From Onchidella celtica (lineage: Eukaryota > Mollusca > Gastropoda > Systellommatophora > Onchidiidae), in assembly GCA_963931925.1 (NCBI GenBank), contig OZ007567.1, positions 88,888,998 through 88,952,997 on the forward strand: a DNA stretch of 64,000 nucleotides, given 5' to 3'. Below are positions 23,901 through 35,900 of this stretch, piece by piece. The notes under the pieces were generated by a model, which did no database searches, was not told the DNA's origin, and saw only the letters and a program-made list of their open reading frames with translations. Position numbers and translations under genes: made by a program. The stretch's first letter is position 1; each line of letters begins with the position of its first letter.

Positions 23901-26900
23901 CAAAAGACTTGATGGCACAGTCATGAATTTTTGAACTGAGAGTGTTCCAAGTTTCATCTACCGAGTCACATTGGGTGACATTATCCATGCTTTCAGCAAA
24001 TAACTTTTCAAATGACTTTCTATTTGATTCATCTCTGATTGCTGTTACATTGATCTTAGGGATTGAAGGGGCTTTTGATCTGTATATTTTCTTGGCCGAA
24101 ATTTTGATTTTGCTGACTACCAGTGCATGGTCGGTGTCACAGTCAGCACTGTGGAGGGAACGAGTTATTTTTATACAGCCCAAACTCTTCCTCCTTGAGA
24201 GAATAAGATCTAATTGATGCCAATGGCCAGACCTGGGATGGCGCCATGATGTTCTTTGACATCTCTTAAGGTCAAAGTACGTGTTTGTAACACATAATGA
24301 GTTTACGGAGCATAGCTCCAGAAGGCGCTGCCCGTTTTCGTTGATGTTGCCAATGCCGAAGTGCCCAATGCACTTTGGCCATGCGGAGTGATCTGCTCCC
24401 ACTCGAGCGTTAAAGTCACCCAGAATTAGCAGGCCTTCGGTGAGAGGGATGTTGTGGAGAGTCCTCTGCAATGCCTCGTAGAAAATGTCTTTGGTTTCGT
24501 CAGAGGAGGTAAGTGTTGGGGCATAGACACAGATAATGTTGGTAAAACCAGACCGGGTGTTCAGTCTGAGTGTCATGATGCGTTCTGACACTCCAATTGG
24601 AGTTGCGATCGAATTGATAAGGGAGTTTTTTACGGCGAAGCCCACGCCGTGGATTCTCGGCTGTTCGCTGCTAAGGCCCTGCCAGAAGAAGGTGTAGTTT
24701 TCTTCTTTGACTGACCCGGAGTCGGGAAGTCGAGTTTCTTGAAGGGCAGTGATGTCGATGTTTAGTAGCTGAAGTTCTCGATCAATAATTTGGGATTTCC
24801 TGATGGAGTCAATATCAGTGAGATCTTGCTGTTGCAAGCCTGGGCGCATTGTTCTGACGTTCCAGGTACCAAGTTTTAGTATTTTTCTGTTTTTGCCAGG
24901 TGCACACTTTACGTCAGCTTTTTGACTTTTGGTCTAGCTCCAACCACCTTATGAAGCAGGCTGACGTGGCGGAACAACACCCAACTGCCTGGGGGCTGCC
25001 CAGGTTACGGCGGGCGGTAGTTGATCAATGCAGCTGAAAAGCCGCTCCCACCGACAGAGGGGACCCCTGGCGCTCATCCGTACGCCAAATGGATTGAGCT
25101 TATCACCGGTAACTGCCACCTCCCGTGTTGTGCCCATCCGTAACGGATGGCTGGAGTGTCCTCTCCAAATCGGAAATGGGTGGGCTTATAGAGGAGAGAC
25201 AGACGCTTGCCAAGCCCGAGCAAACGCCTCCTCGTTTTGCTGCCTTGCCTGGGCTATTTTTAAGAGATGGTGCTTTGCCCAGAGGCACCACCCCTCTCTC
25301 TGCCATTCTAGTTAAACCCAAGGGAGAGACCAGGTCAATACATTTGGAACTAGTCCGGCTGCAGGAGATGCTGGAAGCCAGTTTGATGCAGTTCTCCCTG
25401 ACAACCACCTTCGGGTCTCCACTCCTGATTTTCTGTCTGGGTTTACTCCCATAGCCTTTGCTATCATAGCAACACACAAGGCAGTGTGGTATTTGTATTC
25501 AGGGTTACCTTCCCCTAGTCTTCCTCTCTCCCGAGATGACCCACAAGACAGTGGGGGTGACAGTAGCAGGCTGTATTGTGTACTGTCATACAATAGCAGA
25601 AAACTCTGGCCTGACAGGTGACAATATGCCGATAATTAAAAAGAAAAGGGACATAATTGCGTTATGTATTGGACACTTCCCATTATGGCAATGTGTGATC
25701 TGCCTCCCCCCTTTTTTTTCCTCTTCCACCACTAATCTGCTATTTCGACTTTCTCTTTACTCGACACAAGTCAGACGGTCCCACTGATGTCGAGATATCA
25801 GGATTGCACTGTATTTGCTTTAAATGCATTTGATTCTTAAAGTAACAAGTTTTGATTCACACTTTTTCACTGATTCATATTATTACAGTACACCTCGAAT
25901 CCAACAAACTAGGACTCAAAGAACACCCTGCATTCAAAGAACAGAAAAATCCCCGTTTTTTTTCCTTCACTGACTTTATTAAATATCTTTTACCGAACGA
26001 ACTAATCTCAGACCCACCCTTGGTTCCAACGAACCAGAAGTATAGGCAAGCTCACAATAAATTGCTTGTCTACCTAGAAATCGAGTTGAAATTCGAAATT
26101 CAAAAGGTCTGCTGTCGGCTGACAAGAAATAAATAAGTGTTCTGTAGGCTATATTATGCCATGTAATAGGGGTAGGGCAAGACACACAGGGAGAAAATTA
26201 TGAACAGAGAGAGAGGGGAGGGGGAAGGGGTGGCAGCCGATGCGTGGGAGAACATGATACAGGATCAAAGAGACAAAGCCGCCGGAACTTGGATAGTGGT
26301 GGGAAGGATAAAGAGCGGTTGTAGGCCTATAGACAAGCAATGCGGGGCAGAGGGAAGATTGTAGATAGAGGGGGGATTGCCTTGAGTAGAATTAACATGA
26401 CCTTGTCTCCAACGAACTTTGCATCCAACGAACTTTTAAAAATGACCGAACTAGTTCTTTCAGTCCGAGGTGTACCGTACTTGTTTTTTTCCACAACAGG
26501 ACAATTATAAATGACCTACTGATGACAGTTCATTTCTGATGCTAGACAAGAAGTTTTGCTTCAGGCTGAACTGTATGTAAAAGTTGAATGTAAAGCAAAG
26601 AAGAAAGGTAGTCATCATGATAGCAACAGGATCATCTCTTATGATTCTCAATATATTTTTGCAGTCTCTGATTGCTTCTGGCAATGGAAACAGTGATATG
26701 GAAGAAGTTGATGATGATGATGATGATGACATATGCAGGCAGAAAATGAAGAGAAAGAAACGCCAGCAAATTGCAAGTGACAGTGATGATTCAGACAGTG
26801 ATAGTGAGTTACAATACTTTGTGTACGTTAGACTGCCAGCTGCAACTCCTTCATGGCTCTTATTGTACATTGATTATTAAAACATTATACACAGAAAAAA

Positions 26901-29900
26901 GCATTTTGTCTGCTACGCCTCAGGTAAATGGATGATACTCATGTGGTATTGTATCCAAGAGTACCATTCACAGTACAATCAGGAAATTGCAGTGAGAAAT
27001 TGGGACAGCTACTCTCATTACGTCCTAAAATTTCAGGCAAGTCACAAGCTGTTTAGGGCAACTGTAGTCTTCTGTGTGAATACTGAATACAGACTACTGA
27101 AATATGAGATCACAGAAAGTTTTATTTAGTTTGTGTTTTGATGTCTTCAAAATAATATAGCAGTCATTAAAATCACATTTATATCTAATCAGTACAGCTA
27201 CTGACAAAAAGTCTTGACTAGTGATTGTGAAGTGGATTACCACCCAACATAGAAAATGATGAGATCAACCCAACCATTGCACATCAAATGTGATCAGAGC
27301 ATTAGTTTCCTTATCTTGTCATCAGTGGCTTGAAGAGTTTTGGTGAGGTAGAGATTTCATGAGGGAGATTATCTTTTAATCCCAAACTCCATGACACAAA
27401 GCTGACTCTGAACTGCTCAGAGGGTCAGCTGGTATGGGAGAACCACTGAGTGGTGCTCACTGTTGTCCAGTGAGGAAATGTAAGATTCTGGGCTTGCCAT
27501 ATCATTTCTTACTTTGATAAATAGAATTATTTGTGAAGTGAGGACAAATTTGCAGGGAACCACATCCCCTCTTATTATCTGCGTTGTGATGTGTTTCATA
27601 GTCTAAAGTGGGTATATAATTTGTTTTGTTTTTACATTGGTTTGTTTTTTATTGTTTTATGCATTTATTATAATTATTTAATTTTCAGTAGGTGAACATG
27701 AACCAAGTACCAACAATACTTTGTCTAGTGGGCATTCATCACAAAGCGAAACTTTATCCACTCAGGTAAGGCTTAAGGTGAAATCTGAAATCTAACGTTT
27801 CAGAAATCAGTGTAGGAGAGAGATCGTGTGCTGCATTGCCATTTGCTCTGCACAGGTGATGAGTTGCTTTGTGTTATTTAAAGATTTAGTGTCATGTCCA
27901 GTATGTAGAGGAATATATTTTAGAAACACTGTTGGTCAACAATTATCCAGCACTGCGGGACTTAGGTTAGCAGTCGCAATGGTAAAATTTGGCAGTACAG
28001 TAGTCTCCGTCTAAGAACCCGGTCAACGGGAGACAGAAAAAGCGGGTTCTTAGGCGGATGCGAAAGGATGCCACCAATGTTTGACTATCCGTGTCCATGG
28101 CTTATCCCCCTTGATTGCTCGGACCTGGGTCATGACCTCATAATGAAAAGTATAAGCGTTGAACAAAGTTACGACTCGCCCGTGCAGCAAACAATACATC
28201 TGACATGATACTGCGTGTCGTAAGAGGCGACTAAAGGTGCAAAGGTCCTGGTCTCCCGAGAAGAGCCAGTTGGCGGTGGGCCAACTACCCACCCTTTAAA
28301 AATAAAACAGTTACAGAAACACAAGCAAATACTTTAAATCAGGTCCCAGGCCTGCATAAAGAGAATCCAAGTTTTCATCAACAGATGTTTGAGGAAGCTA
28401 CTTAAGATCAGATGGACAGCCAAGGTCAGCAATGAAATTGTATGGAAAAGAACAAGACAGAGCCCAGTCAGAGAGGAAATTGGTAGGAGGCGATGGAGAT
28501 GGATCGGCCACACTCTCAGGAGGCCAGGAAACAGCATCACGAAGAAGGTATTGGATTGGAATCCCCAGGGCAAGAGATCAAGAGGAAGGCTGTGCGGAAC
28601 GTGGAGAAGAGCCAGAGAAAATGATGTGCAACTAAGCGGAAAGACTTGGAATAATGTAAAGAGGCTGGCCCATGATAGAGAGGGATGGAAAGTGTTTGTT
28701 GGTGGCCTATACCCTGATCCAGGGTGAGAAAGGCAATGATGATGATGAAAGTTACGACTAATGGCTAGCAGAATGCTCTTTTCTTACACTACAGTGATGA
28801 TTGTATAACGAATGGAATGATTTAGACGGAACAATCAAGTTGTGAATCACAGATGCCGATTTTAGACAACATGAGGCCCAGTGATACCCTGTGTAATAAC
28901 CACAATCAGCCCTAAGTACATGTGCCGTGCAAACCAAGCACGTGGTCAATTACGTATAAAATTCTGCCCCTCAGTCAGACAACAATAGATGTTAGGTAAT
29001 GACTATGCTAATTTTAGTCTAGGAGTGGCCTGCTTGCACACTAAAGACGTAACTGGGCTCCACCCTTTGTACGGTTCGCCTCCCCCTACCTTCCCTCCAC
29101 CCGTTCTCTTTCACTGTACTGTGTGGCTTTGTTCTATCCCATCTACTTGAAAGAGAATTTTGCGTTTATATGGACATTTTATGTAAAAGTGTGCTCGTGT
29201 TTCGGTCAAATGCCGGGTTCTTAGGCGGACTTTTCGTTTCAGAGTGGGTTCTTACGCATGTAAATTACAGCGAAAAAATTTGGTTTCGCGGCAACAGCAG
29301 GTTCTAAGGCGGCGAGTTCTTAGACGGAGACTACTGTATCAGCAAATGTGCTGACTAAGAGCAAGTGGCAGTATTTATTATCAATGAAAAATTAAATATT
29401 GTCATTATGCTCTAAGATTATCAGGCCTCCACCTTAAACAAATTTTTAGATTTTCTATATTTCTGTGTTTATTAAACGGAAAGTCTGTAGGTTAGTGCAG
29501 ATCTATGTTTGTAATATTCTGGCTTAATTGAAGTTATTTTCTATTTTCTCATCTTTTTCACCATGATTTTTTGTGTGTTTGCTCTTCGCACTGAAGCAAC
29601 AAGAGGCACTGGAAGGGGATGTTGCCAAGCTGCACAAGGAGATTCAAGAATATGAAGCCAAGCTAGGCAAACAAAAAACTGACACGAGTGATGCTGACCA
29701 TGAAACAGGTACAGTTGGGATGGAAGGAGTCGGTGTACTTGTTTGTCAATCTTTGTTTTAAAACGACTTCAAGAAAGGAAATCATCAAGAAATGATGTCT
29801 GCAACTTTATGTTAAAAAAAGATCCTTTTTGACGAGTAATTTGGCAATTTTTATAAGTTTCAAAAGGTGGCAAAAATTGTCTTAAATCTTAACCTGCAGT

Positions 29901-32900
29901 TTGTCAATTAAGATTGAAATGGAATATCTCAAAGTCATATATGGCAGATTAGTATTGCTTTGCTGAAAAACTGACATCTAATACTGTATTTGATAAACGT
30001 ATGGAGCAGTTTGGCAAAGTGGTTCAATCAAGTTTAACTGGCAGCAAATTGGTTTATAAAATTCTGTAACATCCATGATATTTTGTACTAATTTTTTTTT
30101 AACAGGCTATGAGAGTAAAAAGCTGTCTGAAGTATTTGTTATAGATGACAGTCCTATTGCTGTTACAAGCACTGCAGTTTCTGCTGGAGCAGATGATGAA
30201 GACAGTGATGACCTTTTTCTTAGTCCCGCACCACCATCTCCACCTTCTCGTCCTACCTGTAACAAAGTCATTCAGAAGAAACCTAAACCTAAAAGAGATG
30301 CAGATCAATTCATGAAACAGTTTCAGTCCCCTGGTGGCACAGTTCGCACAAAGAAATCTCTAGATTTTACAATGAGCAGCTCATCACTTCCCAATCTCAA
30401 AACAAAAATGGGAGAGAACTGTTCTGTTTTGTCCATACTTGTTATTGAATGCGGAGATAACAAAGATGTCAAAGAAGGGCAGAACTTGTTGCAGAAATCC
30501 ATCACTTGTCCAGAAGACGAACGGGTAATTGATGTTGAGAAAAGCACTGGAAATAGTTGCGCATCACGGCCTACTAGTCCTGTTATTACGTCTCAAAAGA
30601 GTCGACTGTCCCAGCAGTCTCAAGGAGGGGGAAGGAAAGATTCATTGAGAGATGAAAGTAGCAGAGAAAGAAAAGATGAAACACAAGTCAGAGACCTTTG
30701 TTTTGTGGCTTCAGGAATGGGACGAGAAGAAAATGTGAGTAGACTGGCATCAGCCATAAATAATATACAATGGCACCTACTTAAACCAAAAGCAGATAAT
30801 AAGAAATTTCCCTTTATCCGAAAGATTTCATGGTCCCGCTGTAATCGTTCTGTATAGGTTTACGCCTCTCTACACCTAAAGAAAGTCATGTAGTCCCCTT
30901 TTAAGGAAAGATTCTCTTTCACTTACACAATTGAACAAGTGAGCTGTCTGGAAAGTTCAATGCCTTTGATGTGAAATAAAACAATCTCGCCTTGTTAATT
31001 TCATGCACGACTATGCAGGGCTACTTAATGGAGTTTGTGGGGGAGGAGGGAAGACGGTGCAGGGTCATTGAAGTGGCTGATGAGGATACCAGTTGTTACG
31101 AATCTGGTAATGGGTAGTGCCCTCTAGCTGTTATGAAGAGGGTCTTCTCAATGATGATATTATGACTGCATTTTAAATCGAGAGGTATTTACTATTTAAT
31201 CTTTCGTACCATGCCACACACTAAGAACAATCTGAATAAGTTTCATAAACAGACCTGCAGGGCCACAAATTTAATTACATTAAATTTCCTAACAATTTTG
31301 TCTAGATCTATTACATACTAAAAGACAACATCAGCAGCATCAAATGAAAATTCAATAATATGTCACTAGAAGTCTTCTCTAGATTCCTATAATGTTATGA
31401 TCATTCTGACTCACTAACAATTTAATTACTAGTCATATATCTCTCAGATATAGTCTGCCTACTATCTATCAAGCAATATACTAATATCGTCTCTGGCGAC
31501 GATGTCATCTCAGCTATTTGTGCCTACCGCTTATAATGGATCAAGCTCGTCAATATAAACTGACGTAGCTAAGTCTATTGGATCTACTCTAGGATGGGCT
31601 GGCAATCCCCAGCCTCATCCAGACAAATCAATCCCAATTCACAGATGTGTATGCCAAACATTCATACTAGTTGCAAGGCAATATAAATCTTTGTCTTGCA
31701 TTCTTGGGTAGCACTCCTAGCATATGCGGCAATCCTGTCCTACTGGATAAATTATGTTCAGCTCCTCGTTCATTGTTGAATCATCAAAGGACAAACACTT
31801 ACACTTGGTCCCTGGTGTTAGAAAAACCAGGGAACAGTAGACAATAGCAGTGGGCATATCTCATTCAAGCATATGGCTTCATCTCAATGTCTATAGTGGA
31901 CTAGACATGAATCAACAGTCTTATGATTCTTCAGGCAGAATCGTGCCGACGCCTGCACAGATTGGAATTTTCTGTATGGAGTAATGGACATAGGTATGGC
32001 TACACTTTTATACTGTGCAGCCACCTGCAAATTACCGTCCAAATCCCTAGATTTGATTGGTGCATCCATGCGAGCTCATCTCGCAGTATTAATATATTCT
32101 ACGTGGGAGTTGGTCACGGCCTTGTACTAAAAACAGACAAGGTCAATTTAAAATGTCAAAACAATTACTGAAATCTTTAAACCCTCGTGCTTTCTACATT
32201 TTATGTACGAATTTCTGAACGCGACTAAGCGTCTTAAACTATCTATCCTTATTCACCCCTTCTCTTCCCTTCTAAGTGTTCATCAAAATCACGGGGTCGA
32301 GAATTGCACTGTCACTCCTAACTTATCCATTTATTCTATCTCGCCCCACTTTCTTTCCATCTCTAAGAAAAAATGTTTCAAAAACAAACTGTTCACGAGG
32401 ACAGTTCAAGGACAAATTACGCTGGTTATAATCAACGAGACCGTGAAAAATCAACCCCTTACAAGTCGTGACCCAGCACGGCATTTATATTACTTAACCC
32501 TGACACCAGTCAGAAAGGCACTGTCGCCATGAGCATTTTTTTTTTTAAGCAGCCACCCTCTTATCTTCTCACCATTTCATTGTGTGGCCGTTATGAATGT
32601 GTCATGGTTGTCAAATTGATTACAATACATTCCACAACAATGCTTGTCAAGCAGTTGAAATAATTTATACTCGATACAACTGGTTGATCACCACCTACAG
32701 TTTTGGCTGTTCTTTCAGGGCACCGTACTGTATATAAATGTGCATCACATTCACACATATATGTGCACACATCATACAAAATGGAGTTTAGTTGTTGTAT
32801 ACAATACGTCCAACGGAGTAATAAAGTAAAATTACCATCGCTTCACTATTAGAGACACGAAATGGTGATTTTAAAACAATTACTGTTCATCCAAAGTACT

Positions 32901-35900
32901 GTCAATATAAAATACAGTTGTTGGTCCCCTGAAATTTGGCTTAAGCAGATTCCAGTGTACTTTTGTTGTCCAAGCTGTGAAAAAAAATTACTTTGTTTGT
33001 GCTTTGTATCTTACTCTTACCAGTGGTTCTTACATTCATAATTCTATTTCCTCAACATAACGTGATTACTGAGCAATTATGAAGTATGTTGATGTAACCC
33101 CCACACACTGGGGGCCAACAGCTTTAGGCTGAGGCTCCCGAGAAACCAAAGATCTCAGACCTCCACACATGGGGGGCATTGTGGTCTGGAGGCAAGATGC
33201 TAGTCTCTTATGCCGAAGGTATCGGGTTCGAATCCCGGTTGGTGCAGGCATGTTGGGATTTTTGTCATATTGTCCTGTCCCTGATCCTGTGATAGGTAGG
33301 ATTGAGCGCCTGGTCTTCTCGGATAAGGACGAAAAATTTGGAGGGCCTGTGTGCACATTAAAAATATCTTGGCAGTTGGAAATCGAAAAGAGTAGGCCGC
33401 TGCCTGGGCAAAATTCTAAAAAAACTAATCCCTACCATAACAGGAAAAAGTGAGGTGTAAATACCAAGGGCAGCGAACCTCCTAAAATAAAGACCTAAAC
33501 ATCCTCACTTTTTATTAACTGTATTCTAGTTTTTGTAAATTAATTCATTTACCCACTCTTTCTCAGGGGAAGATGGAGGAACAGCAACCTTCTTATAGTT
33601 ATATTGATGTTACTGATGGTAACTCACCATACTCCTCAGAGAACAATTTTTAAGAAAATTTTACATCATCTTTTCTTATTCTATTTCAAATTTTTTATGC
33701 AGCTGATGGTACTGAGCCTAGTTGAGAAGCATAGAGCCAGATTTTCATCAAAGTTTACAAATGATGTTACTCATGTGATCATGAGAGCAGGTATTATTTT
33801 CTCTGTAAATTTCTCATTGTGCTTGTCTCAAAGTCTGTTAAATTTGATTTTCTTAAATTATTAAGATTAAATATCTCTGAAAATCATATTGATTTATTGT
33901 GTTATGTTTGATACTGATAAGACATCTCAAGTTTCAGTGGTTAAGATGGTATCTTGGTTCATTAAGATCTTTACCAAGGGGGTTTCTCTCTTTCCTGCCA
34001 CTTTTCTTACACTTACATTGTCATTTCTTTACTTTCACTAAAAGACTGCCACGATGTTGATTTGCCACATTACCTCAAAATCAAATGCAATAAATCTTCC
34101 ACTGCCTCTTCATTATAAACATTTTCCAATTTGGCTGACTCCTTACTGAGGGTGGCACGGTAAACTAGATGGTATTTTGGTTCTTACAAACTTTTCAGAA
34201 GCAAAAAACTGACTTCCTTTATCAAGCTTTGTAGGTAGATATTTAGAAAAAAAAAATTTAACTCTTAGTTTTCAGAATTGAACCCCTCCTGTATCACGCA
34301 ACTTGTAAGCTGCCAAGGGCTGTGAGCATGACAAACAGCTCAATTTGTTTAAAGTTGAGTTTACTAATGGCCTTCTATGTGTATCCTTCAGACCATGATT
34401 TGGGAGATTTCTATGATTTTAAGTTGTACTTGCCCATCAGCGAACAACTTCTAGATTAATCATCTAGCTCATGTTGACTTGCAGTTAAAATCGTCATTAG
34501 TTACACATCCCATGACAGTAGATTATGCTACTCATCATATCATACTGAGAGTGGGGCTAAATAACATCTTCATGGAATGAGTAACTTCAGTTATTGTGAG
34601 AGGAAAGAACAAAAGCATGCTGGATAATTTTAAGTACTTTTTTTTAAAGCTGGGATCCTGGGCTCTGAAATGGTCCCACAGTAAACCAGCTACCATAAGG
34701 AGTGTAAATTCAGTATTCATTGTAGGCTTACATATACATCTATAAAACTATTGTGACGCTGATACTACATGAAATATATCTCTTTAAATTTTGATGATGC
34801 ATTTCCTTTTTGTTTATTGAATTCTATTTCATGTTTTGTTTTCATGCAGAAGATCATGTATTTTTCTGTTTATAGCTGCTGGTTTTGAGCGTGTGTGTGA
34901 CAGAACCCTGAAATTCTTCCAAGGAGTTGCTCACAGGTGTTGGGTTGTCACTTTTGCCTGGGTGGAAGACTCATTGCATGCAAACCGTTTATTGCCAGAG
35001 GTGAGTTTGTTTTCAGAGATCAGAACTGTATATTGCATGTTAATTGTTATGCTTTTGTTCTACCCTTGCAGGCACAGGACATTGGCCCATTGTAGTATAT
35101 TTTCTGTGCAATAAGCGTCTTACTCCATACTACAGTGGACATTGCTTAAGATGATGTCCAGGGGACATAAAATTTAACATCTTACTATCCGTTAAATCAT
35201 CTTAAGCATTTATTAAGTTATCTACCTTATATAAACTATGTTGATAAATGATGGAAGCAGTATTGTTATGTAGGTGACCTTTGGTTGTTTTTGATCTAAG
35301 GAGGGGGTATTTTTTGTGTGTAGGCCAATGTGTATTAGGGTGTGTGAGGGGATATTGTTTAGAAAGAAAAAAATATTCACCCAAAGCGATGGTGTCTGAA
35401 CATTTCTAAGCAAAATGTTCTGTTTCCATTATAACCAAAGGGCAAAAATTAGCACATAATATAACCTGTCAGTCAACTTAACATTATGTTGTTATATGAC
35501 TGTCAGCATGCAAGATACGCCAACCAAACAAACATGGCTTGCATTTTCCTGTATTATTAAATTTATTTAAATGTGAATATCATACAAGACCCTCCTGCTG
35601 GTCACACTCGCATCATGTAGCACTGAGCCTAAACTAACACAATAAACATCGCCCACCCGCGGTGACCGAGTGAGCATGGTATTTGACACCTTCGTGGACT
35701 TGCTGGCACCGACTGTCTTTGCTCCGTGTCCCATGAAAACGATAGAATCTCTACTGCGTAGTTAAAAAAAAAAAGTTAAACAATTGTGGCCACGCGTGTC
35801 ACGGTACGTTCACACCAAACTGGCTACATCGGACGTGCAATCACGGCCGAGCGACAACGGTACAAAGTTTCTCTAAATCATATTATTATCGGATTCAGAC

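Larger units (their letters stand above)
21024..25811. mobile_element. pogo/Tigger-like MITE interrupted by a LINE
   Basis: TA target duplications at 21022-21023 and 25812-25813. Termini CAGTCCAATC and, inverted, CAGTGCAATC; about 18 of the first 24 bases agree, including TCTCGACA. Several CTCGACA-type subterminal repeats are present. Without the LINE (21661-25617) it would be about 0.82 kb. No transposase ORF seen. Confidence 0.75.
20929..26664 (+). other. BRCA1 intron 8, filled by nested transposons
   Basis: Of about 5.7 kb, 4.8 kb is one MITE containing a LINE (21024-25811) and 0.6 kb a second MITE (25886-26477). Only about 350 bases of apparently original intron remain. The frame is phase 0 on both sides, so no exon need be missing. 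Confidence 0.75.
30735..33702 (+). other. BRCA1 intron 12 (non-coding content)
   Basis: Holds a possible insertion at about 31090-32470 and a tRNA-derived SINE at about 33173-33500. The open frame running on from exon 12 to 30857 is intron. Nothing else recognised. Confidence 0.5.

Noticed and set aside
21778-24217. Several plus-strand open frames of 60-125 codons
   Set aside because: All are antisense to the LINE reading frame.
25103-25477. Open frames on both strands upstream of the LINE ORF
   Set aside because: Probably LINE 5'UTR; no nucleic-acid-binding ORF1 motif visible. Kept only as part of the mobile element.
30735-30857. Extension of BRCA1 exon 12 to the stop at 30857
   Set aside because: The BRCT1 homology ends exactly at a GTGAGT donor and resumes at 33703 in phase.
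33173-33260. Possible functional tRNA gene
   Set aside because: Box A and box B are present, but I could not fold a full cloverleaf, and a SINE-like body follows directly.
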